Of a stretch of 64,000 nucleotides of DNA, positions 52,301-60,211 are shown piece by piece. The stretch is from Sphingorhabdus sp. Alg231-15 (GTDB lineage: Bacteria > Pseudomonadota > Alphaproteobacteria > Sphingomonadales > Sphingomonadaceae). The DNA is taken from NCBI RefSeq assembly GCF_900149705.1, contig NZ_LT703001.1, positions 3,528,001-3,592,000 of the forward strand, read 5' to 3'. Positions within the stretch are counted from its first letter, which is position 1, and each line of letters opens with the position of its first letter. Under the pieces are notes generated by a model that was given only the letters and a program-made list of their open reading frames with translations, was not told the DNA's origin and made no database searches. The translations under genes were made by a program, and so were the position numbers.

Positions 52301-52741
52301 TCATGGGTATTTTTTGTCCATTGCCTCTTTGTCAAATGCAATGAGTTCCGCCAGCACGTTTCGATCAATTCGGTCAAGCCTGGTTACGTAGAGACATGCG
52401 GATCCCCGCTTGTGCGGTCCAAGCCTTTCAAGCAACTCCGTTTGTTTAGCTTTGTTCTCTTGTTCGCTGGTGCAGCTTAGTACGTAAAGGCTGAGATTCT
52501 GTTTTCTCGGTGAAAAGCCGGAACGGCACATATCGCCTTCGCGACCGGAATCATATTTGTAATGATAGCTACCAAATCCGACGATGCTATCTCCCCACAT
52601 TTTTGGTTCTTCGCCGGTGATACTCGTGAACATGTCGAGCAGTTCCATGGCATCCTGCCGACGCCCCTCATGCTCCACTGTTTCAATGAACGCGGTCACA
52701 TCACCGTCATTCTCTTTCGTTTTGTTTTCCGCTGTAGCCAT
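52301..52741 (-). CDS. DUF1801-domain protein
   Basis: A 146-residue cytosolic protein. [20 protein letters not shown] and [11 protein letters not shown] match the DUF1801 (YdhG/YjhX-like alpha/beta) fold. It continues [14 protein letters not shown] and ends with KEAMDKKYP. The start at 52741 follows GAGGAGG, the strongest ribosome site nearby; the open frame to 53017 overlaps argG and is not coding. It is convergent with cfa and divergent from argG. Confidence 0.82.
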   Translation of the reverse strand: MATAENKTKENDGDVTAFIETVEHEGRRQDAMELLDMFTSITGEEPKMWGDSIVGFGSYHYKYDSGREGDMCRSGFSPRKQNLSLYVLSCTSEQENKAKQTELLERLGPHKRGSACLYVTRLDRIDRNVLAELIAFDKEAMDKKYP

Positions 52742-52831
52742 GTTTTCCTCCTCTATACCCTGCATATCATATTGCTTACAAATTTGGAGCCTGTTAGGCG
52801 CGCCGGACATTCCATTTTCGAAAGTATCATC

Positions 52832-54055
52832 ATGAGCGATTCCGTAAAGCGTGTGGTTCTGGCCTTTTCCGGAGGGCTTGATACCAGTGTTATCCTGAAA
52901 TGGCTGCAGCAGGAATATGGCTGCGAGGTTGTGACCTTTACGGCCGATCTGGGGCAGGGTGAAGAACTGGGTCCGGCTCGCAAGACCGCAGAAATGCTCG
53001 GCGTTAAGCCGGAGCATATCTTTATCGATGATCTGCGCGAAGAATTTGTGAAAGACTATGTTTTTCCAATGATGCGCGCCAATGCGCTCTACGAAGGGCT
53101 CTATCTGCTCGGTACCTCAATTGCTCGACCGTTGATTTCAAAGCGTCAGATCGAGATTGCCAAAGCAACCGGTGCAGATGCCGTAGCCCATGGTGCGACG
53201 GGCAAAGGCAATGATCAGATTCGTTTTGAACTGGGCTATTACGGCCTGAATCCCGATGTAAAAGTCATTGCACCATGGCGGGAATGGGATTTGACTAGCC
53301 GTACGCGGCTAATTGAATTTGCGGAAAAGCACCAAATTCCTGTTCCCAAGGACAAGCGCGGAGAAGCACCGTTTTCAACTGACGCAAACATGTTGCACAC
53401 TTCGTCGGAAGGCAAGGTGCTTGAGGATCCATGGGAAGAAGTGCCCGATTATGTCTATTCGCGGACGAACAACCCGGAAGATGCGCCCGATAAACCGGAA
53501 TATATCACCATCGACTTTGAACATGGCGATGGCGTAGCGATTAATGGCGAAGGCATGAGTCCCGCAACCTTGCTCGAGAAACTCAACGATTACGGTCGAG
53601 AGCATGGCATTGGCCGACTTGATCTGGTCGAGAATCGCTTTGTCGGCATGAAATCTCGCGGCATGTACGAGACGCCAGGTGGTACCATCTATCACGCAGC
53701 ACATCGCGGGATCGAACAGCTTACTCTCGACAGCGGCGCTGCCCATATGAAAGACGAGCTGGCGCCGCGCTACGCTGAACTCGTCTATAATGGCTTCTGG
53801 TTCGCGCCAGAGCGAGAGATGTTGCAGGCTGCAATCGACAAAAGCCAGGAGCGCGTGACTGGCACAGTAAGGCTGAAGCTTTACAAAGGGTCGGTCAATG
53901 TCGTTGGTCGCAAGGCAGATGTTAACTTTAACCTGTATAGCGAAGATGTCGTGACGTTTGAGGATGACGCCGGAGCTTATGATCAGAAAGATGCGGAAGG
54001 CTTTATCAAGCTAAATGCCTTGCGGCTTCGGCTGCTTGGCAAGCGTGATGGCTAA
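52832..54055 (+). CDS. argG: Argininosuccinate synthase
   Basis: A 407-residue ATP-grasp-like ligase (N-type ATP pyrophosphatase) that makes argininosuccinate from citrulline and aspartate. [20 protein letters not shown] is the PP-loop signature, [20 protein letters not shown] the second motif, and APWREWDL and [12 protein letters not shown] are typical. Only the start at 52832 ([14 protein letters not shown]) fits the family. It precedes the Na+/Ca2+ exchanger by 11 bases. Confidence 0.97.
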   Translation: MSDSVKRVVLAFSGGLDTSVILKWLQQEYGCEVVTFTADLGQGEELGPARKTAEMLGVKPEHIFIDDLREEFVKDYVFPMMRANALYEGLYLLGTSIARPLISKRQIEIAKATGADAVAHGATGKGNDQIRFELGYYGLNPDVKVIAPWREWDLTSRTRLIEFAEKHQIPVPKDKRGEAPFSTDANMLHTSSEGKVLEDPWEEVPDYVYSRTNNPEDAPDKPEYITIDFEHGDGVAINGEGMSPATLLEKLNDYGREHGIGRLDLVENRFVGMKSRGMYETPGGTIYHAAHRGIEQLTLDSGAAHMKDELAPRYAELVYNGFWFAPEREMLQAAIDKSQERVTGTVRLKLYKGSVNVVGRKADVNFNLYSEDVVTFEDDAGAYDQKDAEGFIKLNALRLRLLGKRDG

Positions 54056-54066
54056 TCTGATCTGAT

Positions 54067-55041
54067 ATGCTGATCGCGATTTTCACCTTGTTGGTTGGCT
54101 TTGTCGTCTTGATCGGCGGTGGAGAACTGCTGGTGCGCGGCGCGGTGCGGGTTGCGGAGCGTGCCGGGATGTCAGAATTGCTGATCGGGCTGACCATCGT
54201 CGGTTTCGGGACGTCTGCGCCTGAATTGGTCGCGAGTGTGGAAGCGGCGCGGGCCGGATCGCCAGGTATCGCCTGGGGTAATGTTGTGGGATCAAATCTG
54301 GCCAATAGTCTGTTGATCCTGGGAACAGCGTCCTTGATTTTGCCAATGGTGGTGCCGCGCGGACCGTTATGGCGTGATGGTGGTCTGGCCATGGTAGCAA
54401 CGATCACCCTTTGGTTTGTGGCGAGTACCAGCGGCATAACCGTTGCCATTGGTGCCGGATTTCTAATCCTTCTCTGTGCCTATCTCGGATATGCCTACTG
54501 GGCCGAGAGGACACAGCCTGTTGGGGCTAGCGCTTTGCACGAGAAAGCAGAGTCGCTCGAAGTCACCGATACCCATCTGCATGACGAGCAACCGCTCTGG
54601 CGCTCGGTCCTAACCTTGATCGGCGGGATTGTGCTGATTGTGGCCGGAGGGCGCTGGCTGGTTGAAGGAGCGGTTGATCTGGCGCGGCTGGTGGGGCTGA
54701 GTGAAGCGGTCATCGGTTTGACGGTCATTGCGATCGGAACCTCGCTGCCAGAACTCGTGACTTCGGTCATTGCAGCTTACAAGGGGGCCAGTGCGGTTGC
54801 ATTGGGCAATGTGCTGGGTTCGAACATCTTCAACCTGCTGCTGATTGGCGGGGTTACTGCGGTAATTGCGCCGGGGACTATTCCAGGAGAGATCACCAAT
54901 TATGGCCTGCCATTGCTGATCGCGACGTCGGTGCTGTTGATGATCTTTGCAGCGACTGGGCGAAGGATAACGCGGTGGGAGGGGGCGATCCTTTTGCTCA
55001 TCTACTTTGCTCAACTCGTTTATAATGTGGTGGCTGTCTAA
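54067..55041 (+). CDS. Calcium/sodium antiporter, CaCA family (YrbG-like)
   Basis: A 324-residue inner-membrane exchanger with ten helices in two inverted halves. Alpha-repeat 1 holds ELLIGLTIVGFGTSAPELVA and WGNVVGSNLANSL; alpha-repeat 2 has GLTVIAIGTSLPELVTSV and LGNVLGSNIFNLLL. These carry the GTSxPE and GSNxxN ion-site motifs of YrbG. It lies 11 bases after argG, so it could share that transcript. No calmodulin-like or cation-binding loop is visible. Confidence 0.92.
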   Translation: MLIAIFTLLVGFVVLIGGGELLVRGAVRVAERAGMSELLIGLTIVGFGTSAPELVASVEAARAGSPGIAWGNVVGSNLANSLLILGTASLILPMVVPRGPLWRDGGLAMVATITLWFVASTSGITVAIGAGFLILLCAYLGYAYWAERTQPVGASALHEKAESLEVTDTHLHDEQPLWRSVLTLIGGIVLIVAGGRWLVEGAVDLARLVGLSEAVIGLTVIAIGTSLPELVTSVIAAYKGASAVALGNVLGSNIFNLLLIGGVTAVIAPGTIPGEITNYGLPLLIATSVLLMIFAATGRRITRWEGAILLLIYFAQLVYNVVAV

Positions 55042-55083
55042 GCTCTTTCTTTGTTGCTGAAGTTTGCGAAAGGGCCGCGCAGC

Positions 55084-55119
55084 TTGACTCTGCGTTTATA
55101 TTTCGATATTACTGGAAAT
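55084..55119 (+). promoter_or_regulatory. arsR promoter with overlapping operator; predicted leaderless mRNA
   Basis: TTGACT (55084-55089) and TATTAC (55107-55112) are spaced by 17 bases, a good sigma70 promoter. ATTTC (55100-55104) and GAAAT (55115-55119) make an inverted repeat over the -10 box, a fitting ArsR operator. Transcription would begin within a base or two of the ATG at 55120, which has no Shine-Dalgarno, so the arsR message is probably leaderless. Confidence 0.5.
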
Positions 55120-55467
55120 ATGGAAACGATTCGCAATCACACCGCCGTAAATGCCCTGTCAGCGCTAGCGCAGGAGCATCGCCTGGCGATATTCCGCTTG
55201 CTCGTGCAGGCGGGGCGCAGCGGACTGCCCGCGGGTCAGATCGCCAAGCAGCTCGATATGCCGGCGAGCTCGCTATCCTTTCACCTGTCGCACCTGAAAA
55301 ATGGCGGCGTGGTGAGCGACGAAAGGGATGGCCGCTCGATCATCTATCGCGCCGATTTTCAGGCGATGAACCAGCTGATGGCGTTTCTCCTGGAAAATTG
55401 CTGCGCGGGCGATGACTGCCTGCCGGTGGACGCAGCTGACACATGTTTGGAAGGACAAGACACATGA
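55120..55467 (+). CDS. arsR: ArsR-family metalloregulator
   Basis: A 115-residue winged-helix repressor. Helix-turn-helix residues are in QIAKQLDMPASSLSFHLSHL, and the wing is in DERDGRSIIYRA. The C-terminus has Cys 94, Cys 95 and Cys 100 in ENCCAGDDCLP. This matches the three-Cys arsenite site of the Acidithiobacillus ArsR type, and differs from the classical CVC-in-helix-3 type. The repressor should release DNA when trivalent arsenic binds. It begins the ars operon and overlaps arsI by four bases (ATGA). Confidence 0.88.
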   Translation: METIRNHTAVNALSALAQEHRLAIFRLLVQAGRSGLPAGQIAKQLDMPASSLSFHLSHLKNGGVVSDERDGRSIIYRADFQAMNQLMAFLLENCCAGDDCLPVDAADTCLEGQDT

Positions 55468-55913
55468 AAAGATTTCACCTGAACCTGAAAGTCTCGGATC
55501 TCGAAAAATCCCGTGCCTATTACGCGAAGCTATTTGGCGAACAGCCGGCTGTCGTGAAGCCCGATTACATCAAATGGTTGCTCGACGACCCCTATATCAA
55601 TTTCTCGATTGAGCCGGTCAGCGATGCAGCTGGCGGCGAAACCGGCATAGCCCATGTTGGCCTCCAGACGGAAAACCTGGAAGAATTGCAATCGGTCTAC
55701 GAGCGCGTGCAAGACGCCGCCGGACCGCGGTTTGAGGAAGGCGCGACCACCTGCTGCTATGCCTCGTCAGAGAAAAACTGGACGCAGGATCCCGATGGCC
55801 TGATCTGGGAAGCCTTCTACACTGAAGGTCAGGTTGCCCATTATGGAAAGACACCGGATGTTGGCGCAGGCAAGGCTATGGCCAATTCCAATGTTGATTG
55901 CTGCTTGAACTAG
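55464..55913 (+). CDS. arsI: ArsI/CadI-family VOC protein, C-As lyase candidate
   Basis: A 149-residue VOC dioxygenase. Iron ligands expected for ArsI are present: His 5 (MKRFHLNLKV), His 64 (GIAHVGLQ) and Glu 116 (DGLIWEAFYT). The vicinal pair Cys 97-Cys 98 (GATTCCYASSE), which binds methylarsenite in known ArsI proteins, is also present. ArsI uses O2 to cleave the C-As bond, turning methylarsenite into arsenite. It also resembles the Cd-responsive CadI, so cadmium induction is an alternative. Co-transcribed with arsR and aqpS. An extra Cys pair ends the protein (DCCLN). Confidence 0.85.
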   Translation: MKRFHLNLKVSDLEKSRAYYAKLFGEQPAVVKPDYIKWLLDDPYINFSIEPVSDAAGGETGIAHVGLQTENLEELQSVYERVQDAAGPRFEEGATTCCYASSEKNWTQDPDGLIWEAFYTEGQVAHYGKTPDVGAGKAMANSNVDCCLN

Positions 55914-55923
55914 GACGACGAAA

Positions 55924-56604
55924 ATGGGGGTGTTTTCAAGGGCGCAAAAGCTTGGCGCCGAAGCGTTGGGCTCGTTCTTCCTGTTCGTCACGGTTGTCGG
56001 CTCGGGGATCATGGCTGAAAATCTGGCGGACGGAAATGTCGCCATTGCGCTGCTTGGCAATACGCTGGCAACCGGCGCGATATTATTCGTGCTGATCGCG
56101 ATATTGGCCCCGATATCCGGCGCCCATTTCAATCCGGCTGTTACCTTTGTGATGCTGCTGCGCAAGGAGTTATCGCTCACGGACGCGACCCTTTTTGTGG
56201 TGATGCAACTTGTTGGCGGGCTGATCGGTGTCTGGGCGGCCCATATCATGTTCGAACTGCCGGTTTTCCAATTCAGCGAGAAAACACGAACCGGCGGCGG
56301 CCAATGGCTCGGCGAGCTGATTGCGACATTCGGACTGTTGTTCACGATATTGGGCACCGTCCGGTTTCGCCCGGAATGGGTTGCACCGGCGGTTGGTCTC
56401 TATATTTCCGCCGGATATTGGTTCACCAGCTCGACCAGCTTTGCCAATCCGGCGATTACCGTGGGCCGTGCTTTTTCCAATAGCTTTGCCGGAATTGCAC
56501 CGGCTGATGTTATTGGATTTATAGCTGCGCAATTTGCCGGTGCGGCCTTGGCCTGGATGGTCACCCGTTGGTTATTTCAGGAGGTAGACTGCTATGATCA
56601 ATAG
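55924..56604 (+). CDS. aqpS: Aquaglyceroporin for arsenite release (AqpS-like)
   Basis: A 226-residue MIP-family channel with six helices and two half-helices. The two NPA-type loops are GAHFNPAVTFVM and TSFANPAITVGR. The order arsR-arsI-aqpS recalls the Sinorhizobium ars operon, in which AqpS lets arsenite flow out downhill. Here no ArsB/Acr3 pump or arsC is present, so release by the channel would be the only exit encoded. The last codons overlap the end of the convergent phosphatase gene. Confidence 0.85.
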   Translation: MGVFSRAQKLGAEALGSFFLFVTVVGSGIMAENLADGNVAIALLGNTLATGAILFVLIAILAPISGAHFNPAVTFVMLLRKELSLTDATLFVVMQLVGGLIGVWAAHIMFELPVFQFSEKTRTGGGQWLGELIATFGLLFTILGTVRFRPEWVAPAVGLYISAGYWFTSSTSFANPAITVGRAFSNSFAGIAPADVIGFIAAQFAGAALAWMVTRWLFQEVDCYDQ

Positions 56605-57071
56605 GACTCAATAAAGTCCATCTGAATTTGTGTGTCTGGAATTTTCAATCCACGAGCTTGGGAAGCTAATTCAATTGCTTCATCTGTTTTCAAGCCGACA
56701 GATTTCAGGATGCAACAAACTAACAGCCCTGACCGACCAATTCCTGCTCGGCAATGTATACCCAGAGATTGACCTTGGGATAGTTTCGTCACCAGATTCG
56801 TAACCGCCGGTTTGAAACTGTCCAAATCAGGAATTTTGCGATCCGGTATGGGAAACGAGGTAAACTGCAGCCCAATCTGATCGCATTTTTCTTGTTCGCG
56901 CAAAAGACCTAGTTCCGCTGCTTCTTCTGATTCCAGCAGAGAGACGATATGATCCATTCCGGATGACTGATAGAATTTCAGATCATCCAGCAACCATTCA
57001 CCCGACGGCTTTGGCATTTGAAATAGTGAACCAATGGTGGGGCCGTTGATCTTGTAGATAGAAGGCTTCAT
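56598..57071 (-). CDS. Dual-specificity protein phosphatase-like protein
   Basis: A 157-residue cysteine phosphatase. The catalytic loop is GIHCRAGIGRSGLLVCCIL (CxxGxxRS), with the general acid in FPIPDRKIPD. The overall layout suits a small dual-specificity or cyclin-dependent-kinase-inhibitor-3-like phosphatase. It is not an ArsC-type arsenate reductase: it lacks the N-terminal Cx5R loop at the start and the redox cysteines of thioredoxin-dependent ArsC. It converges with the ars operon; a link is not supported. Confidence 0.83.
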   Translation of the reverse strand: MKPSIYKINGPTIGSLFQMPKPSGEWLLDDLKFYQSSGMDHIVSLLESEEAAELGLLREQEKCDQIGLQFTSFPIPDRKIPDLDSFKPAVTNLVTKLSQGQSLGIHCRAGIGRSGLLVCCILKSVGLKTDEAIELASQARGLKIPDTQIQMDFIESY

Positions 57072-57212
57072 GATGCCGCATTATAAGCAAACTAGCCAAT
57101 CAGCAATTCTTCCATTGCAAATTTGGGAATCAGTCCCTAAATAGCAGGCATCCCGACATTGTGAGATTTTGAAGGGGCTGGCGCCAAACGGGGCCGGCAG
57201 CAAAGACTTATT

Positions 57213-57240
57213 CGTCATCCGAGCTTTCGCCGGGATGACG
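57213..57240. repeat. Palindromic repeat just before rimP
   Basis: CGTCATCC (57213-57220) and GGATGACG (57233-57240) form an eight-pair stem around a loop GAGCTTTCGCCG. It resembles one arm pair of the element at 17555-17635 (CGTCAT...AGCTTTCGC...GGGATGACG). It sits 19 bases before the rimP start, so if transcribed it would fold next to the ribosome site of the rimP-nusA-infB operon. Confidence 0.65.
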
Positions 57241-57259
57241 ATGAGAGAAAGAACGAGAT

Positions 57260-57832
57260 TTGACGGATATGGCTGCCATTGTGAACCTGATCGAACCGGA
57301 AGCGGAAGCTTTGGGTTTTGAACTGGTGCGTGTGCAGTTTGTGTCAGGCGCGGATGAGCCGACCTTGCAGATCATGGCCGAGCGGCCGGAGACCGGACAG
57401 CTCGGCATTGATGATTGTGCAGCTTTGTCGCGGCGTATTTCGGAAAAATTTGATGTGCTGGAAGAAGAAGGTCGTGATCCGATTGAGGATGCCTATCGGC
57501 TGGAAGTCAGTTCGCCAGGCATTGATCGTCCGCTAACCCGCGCAAAAGATTATGCGAATTGGGCAGGACATGAAGCGCGGATCAATCTGATTGATGCCGT
57601 TTCGGGTAAGAAACAGCTCCGTGGAATTTTGGGCGGCTTGCTAGAAGACACCGAAGGTGAGATAATAGCGATTGACGATCGTAAGGCAGGACGCCAAACG
57701 ACCGCCATAGAGAATGTGCATAGCGCAAAGCTGATTCTTACCGACGCTCTGATAGCCGCAACCATTCCGGTTTCTGCCGATGGCGCGGATGAAATTGAAG
57801 AAGATACTCTAAACGAAGAACAGGAAGACTAA
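57260..57832 (+). CDS. rimP: Ribosome maturation factor RimP
   Basis: A 190-residue RimP needed for 30S subunit assembly. LIEPEAEALGFELVRVQ begins the N-terminal domain, YRLEVSSPGIDRPLTRAKDY is the key conserved loop, and the SH3-like C-terminal domain follows. A C-terminal acidic tail (EIEEDTLNEEQED) is extra. The start is probably TTG 57260 (MTDMAAIV), since sphingomonad RimP begins MTDxA; ATG 57269 is the alternative. nusA follows after two bases. Confidence 0.92.
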   Translation: MTDMAAIVNLIEPEAEALGFELVRVQFVSGADEPTLQIMAERPETGQLGIDDCAALSRRISEKFDVLEEEGRDPIEDAYRLEVSSPGIDRPLTRAKDYANWAGHEARINLIDAVSGKKQLRGILGGLLEDTEGEIIAIDDRKAGRQTTAIENVHSAKLILTDALIAATIPVSADGADEIEEDTLNEEQED

Positions 57833-57834
57833 TC

Positions 57835-59463
57835 ATGGCCAGTGCCATTTCTGCAAATAAGGCTGAATTACTCGCTATCGCAAATGCGGTTGCATCGGAA
57901 AAGATGATCGACAAGACCATTGTGGTCGAAGCGATGGAAGAGGCCATTCAGAAAGCAGCCCGTGCCCGTTACGGTGCCGAGAATGATATTCGCGCCAAGC
58001 TCGACCTGCAAACTGGCGACCTGCGCTTGTGGCGTGTGGTTGAAGTGGTTGAGGAAGTTGAAGACTATTTCAAGCAGGTTGACTTGAAGCAGGCTGAAAA
58101 GCTGGAAAAGGGTTCGAAGGTCGGAGACTTCATCGTTGATCCGTTACCCGCTGTTGATCTCGGCCGTATCGATGCACAGTCCGCAAAACAGGTTATCTTC
58201 CAGAAAGTCCGTGACGCAGAGCGTGAGCGGCAATTTGAAGAGTTTAAAGACCGTGCTGGTGAGATTATCACCGGTGTCGTCAAGTCGGTCGAATTCGGCC
58301 ATGTCGTGGTTGACCTCGGCCGCGCTGAAGGCGTTATCCGCCGCGACCAGCAAATTCCACGCGAGGCAGCCCGTGTCGGTGACCGTGTTCGTTCGCTGAT
58401 CATGAATGTTCGCCGTGAAAATCGTGGACCGCAGATATTCTTGTCCCGCGCGCATCCCGATTTCATGAAGCTCTTGTTTGCGCAGGAAGTTCCTGAAATT
58501 TACGACGGCATTATCGAGATTAAAGCCGCCGCTCGTGATCCCGGCAGTCGCGCCAAAATCGGCGTGATCAGCCAGGACAGCTCGATTGATCCGGTTGGTG
58601 CCTGTGTTGGTATGAAGGGTAGCCGTGTTCAGGCCGTCGTGCAGGAAATGCAGGGCGAGAAAATCGACATCATTCCATGGTCCGATGATATCGCGACTTT
58701 CGTGGTGAACGCATTGCAGCCTGCAACGGTAAGCCGCGTGCTGATCGACGAAGAGGAAGGCCGCATCGAAGTGGTTGTTCCTGATGATCAGCTCAGCCTT
58801 GCCATTGGTCGCCGCGGACAGAATGTCCGTCTGGCTTCTCAACTGACCGGTCTGGCCATCGACATCATGACCGAAGCTGACAGCAGCGAGAAGCGTCAGG
58901 CCGAGTTTGCCGTCCGCACCGCGATGTTCCAGGAAGATCTGGACGTTGATGAAACCTTGTCGCAGCTTTTGGTCGCCGAAGGCTTTAGCGAGATGGAAGA
59001 AGTTGCCTATGTCGCGCCGGAAGAGCTTTCGAACATTGAAGGCTTTGACGACGAATTGGCGGCCGAACTGCAAAGCCGTGCGCTGGAAGCGTTGGAGCGC
59101 CGCGAAGCGGCTGCCAAGGCAGAGCGTACCGAGCTTGGTGTTGAAGATGCGATTGCCGAACTGCCGTACATGACCGAAGCCATGTTGGTGACTCTGGGCA
59201 AGGCGGGCCTCAAGACTCTCGACGATGTTGCCGATCTGGCAACCGACGAGCTTGTCTTGAAGCGCAAAGCCGAACCTCGCCGCCGCAATGACAATCGCAA
59301 GCCAGAGCCCGATGGTGTTTTGGCGACCTATGGTCTGACCGAAGAGCAGGGCAATGAGATTATCATGGCTGCCCGTGCACACTGGTTTGACGACGAGGAA
59401 GAAGTGGCTCCTGCTGCTGAAGCAGAAACAGGGGAGGACGCGAATGCGGAAGCTCCCCAATGA
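57835..59463 (+). CDS. nusA: Transcription termination/antitermination factor NusA
   Basis: A 542-residue NusA. The N-terminal RNA polymerase-binding domain is about 1-125, with S1 at about 135-200 (ITGVVKSVEFGHVVVDLGRA). KH1 and KH2 follow (DPVGACVGMKGSRVQAVVQE; LAIGRRGQNVRLASQLTG). Two C-terminal helix-hairpin-helix acidic repeats (from DVDETLSQLLVAEGFSEM and from ELPYMTEAMLVTLGKAGLK) form the alphaproteobacterial extension. The last 20 bases overlap the ylxR gene. Confidence 0.96.
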   Translation: MASAISANKAELLAIANAVASEKMIDKTIVVEAMEEAIQKAARARYGAENDIRAKLDLQTGDLRLWRVVEVVEEVEDYFKQVDLKQAEKLEKGSKVGDFIVDPLPAVDLGRIDAQSAKQVIFQKVRDAERERQFEEFKDRAGEIITGVVKSVEFGHVVVDLGRAEGVIRRDQQIPREAARVGDRVRSLIMNVRRENRGPQIFLSRAHPDFMKLLFAQEVPEIYDGIIEIKAAARDPGSRAKIGVISQDSSIDPVGACVGMKGSRVQAVVQEMQGEKIDIIPWSDDIATFVVNALQPATVSRVLIDEEEGRIEVVVPDDQLSLAIGRRGQNVRLASQLTGLAIDIMTEADSSEKRQAEFAVRTAMFQEDLDVDETLSQLLVAEGFSEMEEVAYVAPEELSNIEGFDDELAAELQSRALEALERREAAAKAERTELGVEDAIAELPYMTEAMLVTLGKAGLKTLDDVADLATDELVLKRKAEPRRRNDNRKPEPDGVLATYGLTEEQGNEIIMAARAHWFDDEEEVAPAAEAETGEDANAEAPQ

Positions 59464-60145
59464 GACGCCTTCTAAACCTTTAGATCGCGCACCACACCGT
59501 AAATGCATATTGACTGGGGAAAGCCTTCCTCAGGAAGCATTAGTGCGTCTGGCGCTCAGTCCCGACGATGCAATCGCGCCGGATGTCCGTGCCAAAGCGC
59601 CGGGCCGGGGTGCGTGGATCAGTGTTGATCGCCATACGCTGGCAGAGGCGCAGGCCAAGGGCGCGTTGAAAGGTGCGTTGGCGCGTGCCTTCAAAACCGG
59701 GAAGCTCACTATTCCTGATGATCTGGCCGCGCAGGTTGAAAATGCGCTGGAACGTGCCACATTAGACAGGCTGGGACTGGAAGCGCGTGGCGGGATGCTT
59801 CTGACCGGATCAGAAAAGATTGAAACAGCCGCGCGGCAGGGCGATCTCCAAATGCTCCTCCATGCCGCTGATGCTGGCCGTGACGGGTCCTCAAAGCTGG
59901 ATCAGGCATGGCGGGTTGGCAGTGATCGGGAAGGACAGGATGTCCGCGGTCAGATATTGCCGGTGGACCGACAGGGCCTTTCTGTGGCATTGGGCCGTCA
60001 AAATGTCGTGCATATAGGCATAACCGACCACAGGGCGGCGGGGCGAATATCGCACATGCTGGATAGATGGTGCCGCTTTATCGGGTCTGAAAAGACTGAC
60101 GGCGGCAGTGATGAAGGCGGCGAGGCGGAGAAGAAAGTTGCGTGA
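59444..60145 (+). CDS. ylxR: YlxR (DUF448) RNA-binding protein with fused L7Ae-like domain
   Basis: A 233-residue protein. The YlxR/DUF448 motif HRKCILTGESLPQEALVRLA and APGRGAWISVDRHTLAEA fill the first half. The second half (ERATLDRLGLEARGGMLLTG, VDRQGLSVALGRQNVVHIGI) resembles the L7Ae/YlxQ ribosomal-protein fold. This fusion is common in alphaproteobacteria. The start at 59444 is set by GGGGAGG, inside the nusA end. Role: a nucleoid- or RNase P-linked regulator is proposed for YlxR elsewhere; in this organism unknown. Confidence 0.88.
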   Translation: MRKLPNETPSKPLDRAPHRKCILTGESLPQEALVRLALSPDDAIAPDVRAKAPGRGAWISVDRHTLAEAQAKGALKGALARAFKTGKLTIPDDLAAQVENALERATLDRLGLEARGGMLLTGSEKIETAARQGDLQMLLHAADAGRDGSSKLDQAWRVGSDREGQDVRGQILPVDRQGLSVALGRQNVVHIGITDHRAAGRISHMLDRWCRFIGSEKTDGGSDEGGEAEKKVA

Positions 60146-60211
60146 ACTGGTTTGAAGTTAATCAGTTAAAATATTGAAGTAATGAATTTTTTTAAGGATT
60201 AAGTCTGTTCG

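Noticed and set aside
56598-57071. Arsenate reductase (ArsC) next to the ars operon
   Set aside because: The active site HCRAGIGRSG is that of dual-specificity phosphatases near the C-terminal half, not the N-terminal ArsC loop. The gene is also convergent, not part of the operon.
58144-59508. Long open frame of 454 codons opposite nusA
   Set aside because: It is a complement-frame shadow of nusA, with no ribosome site or family motif.
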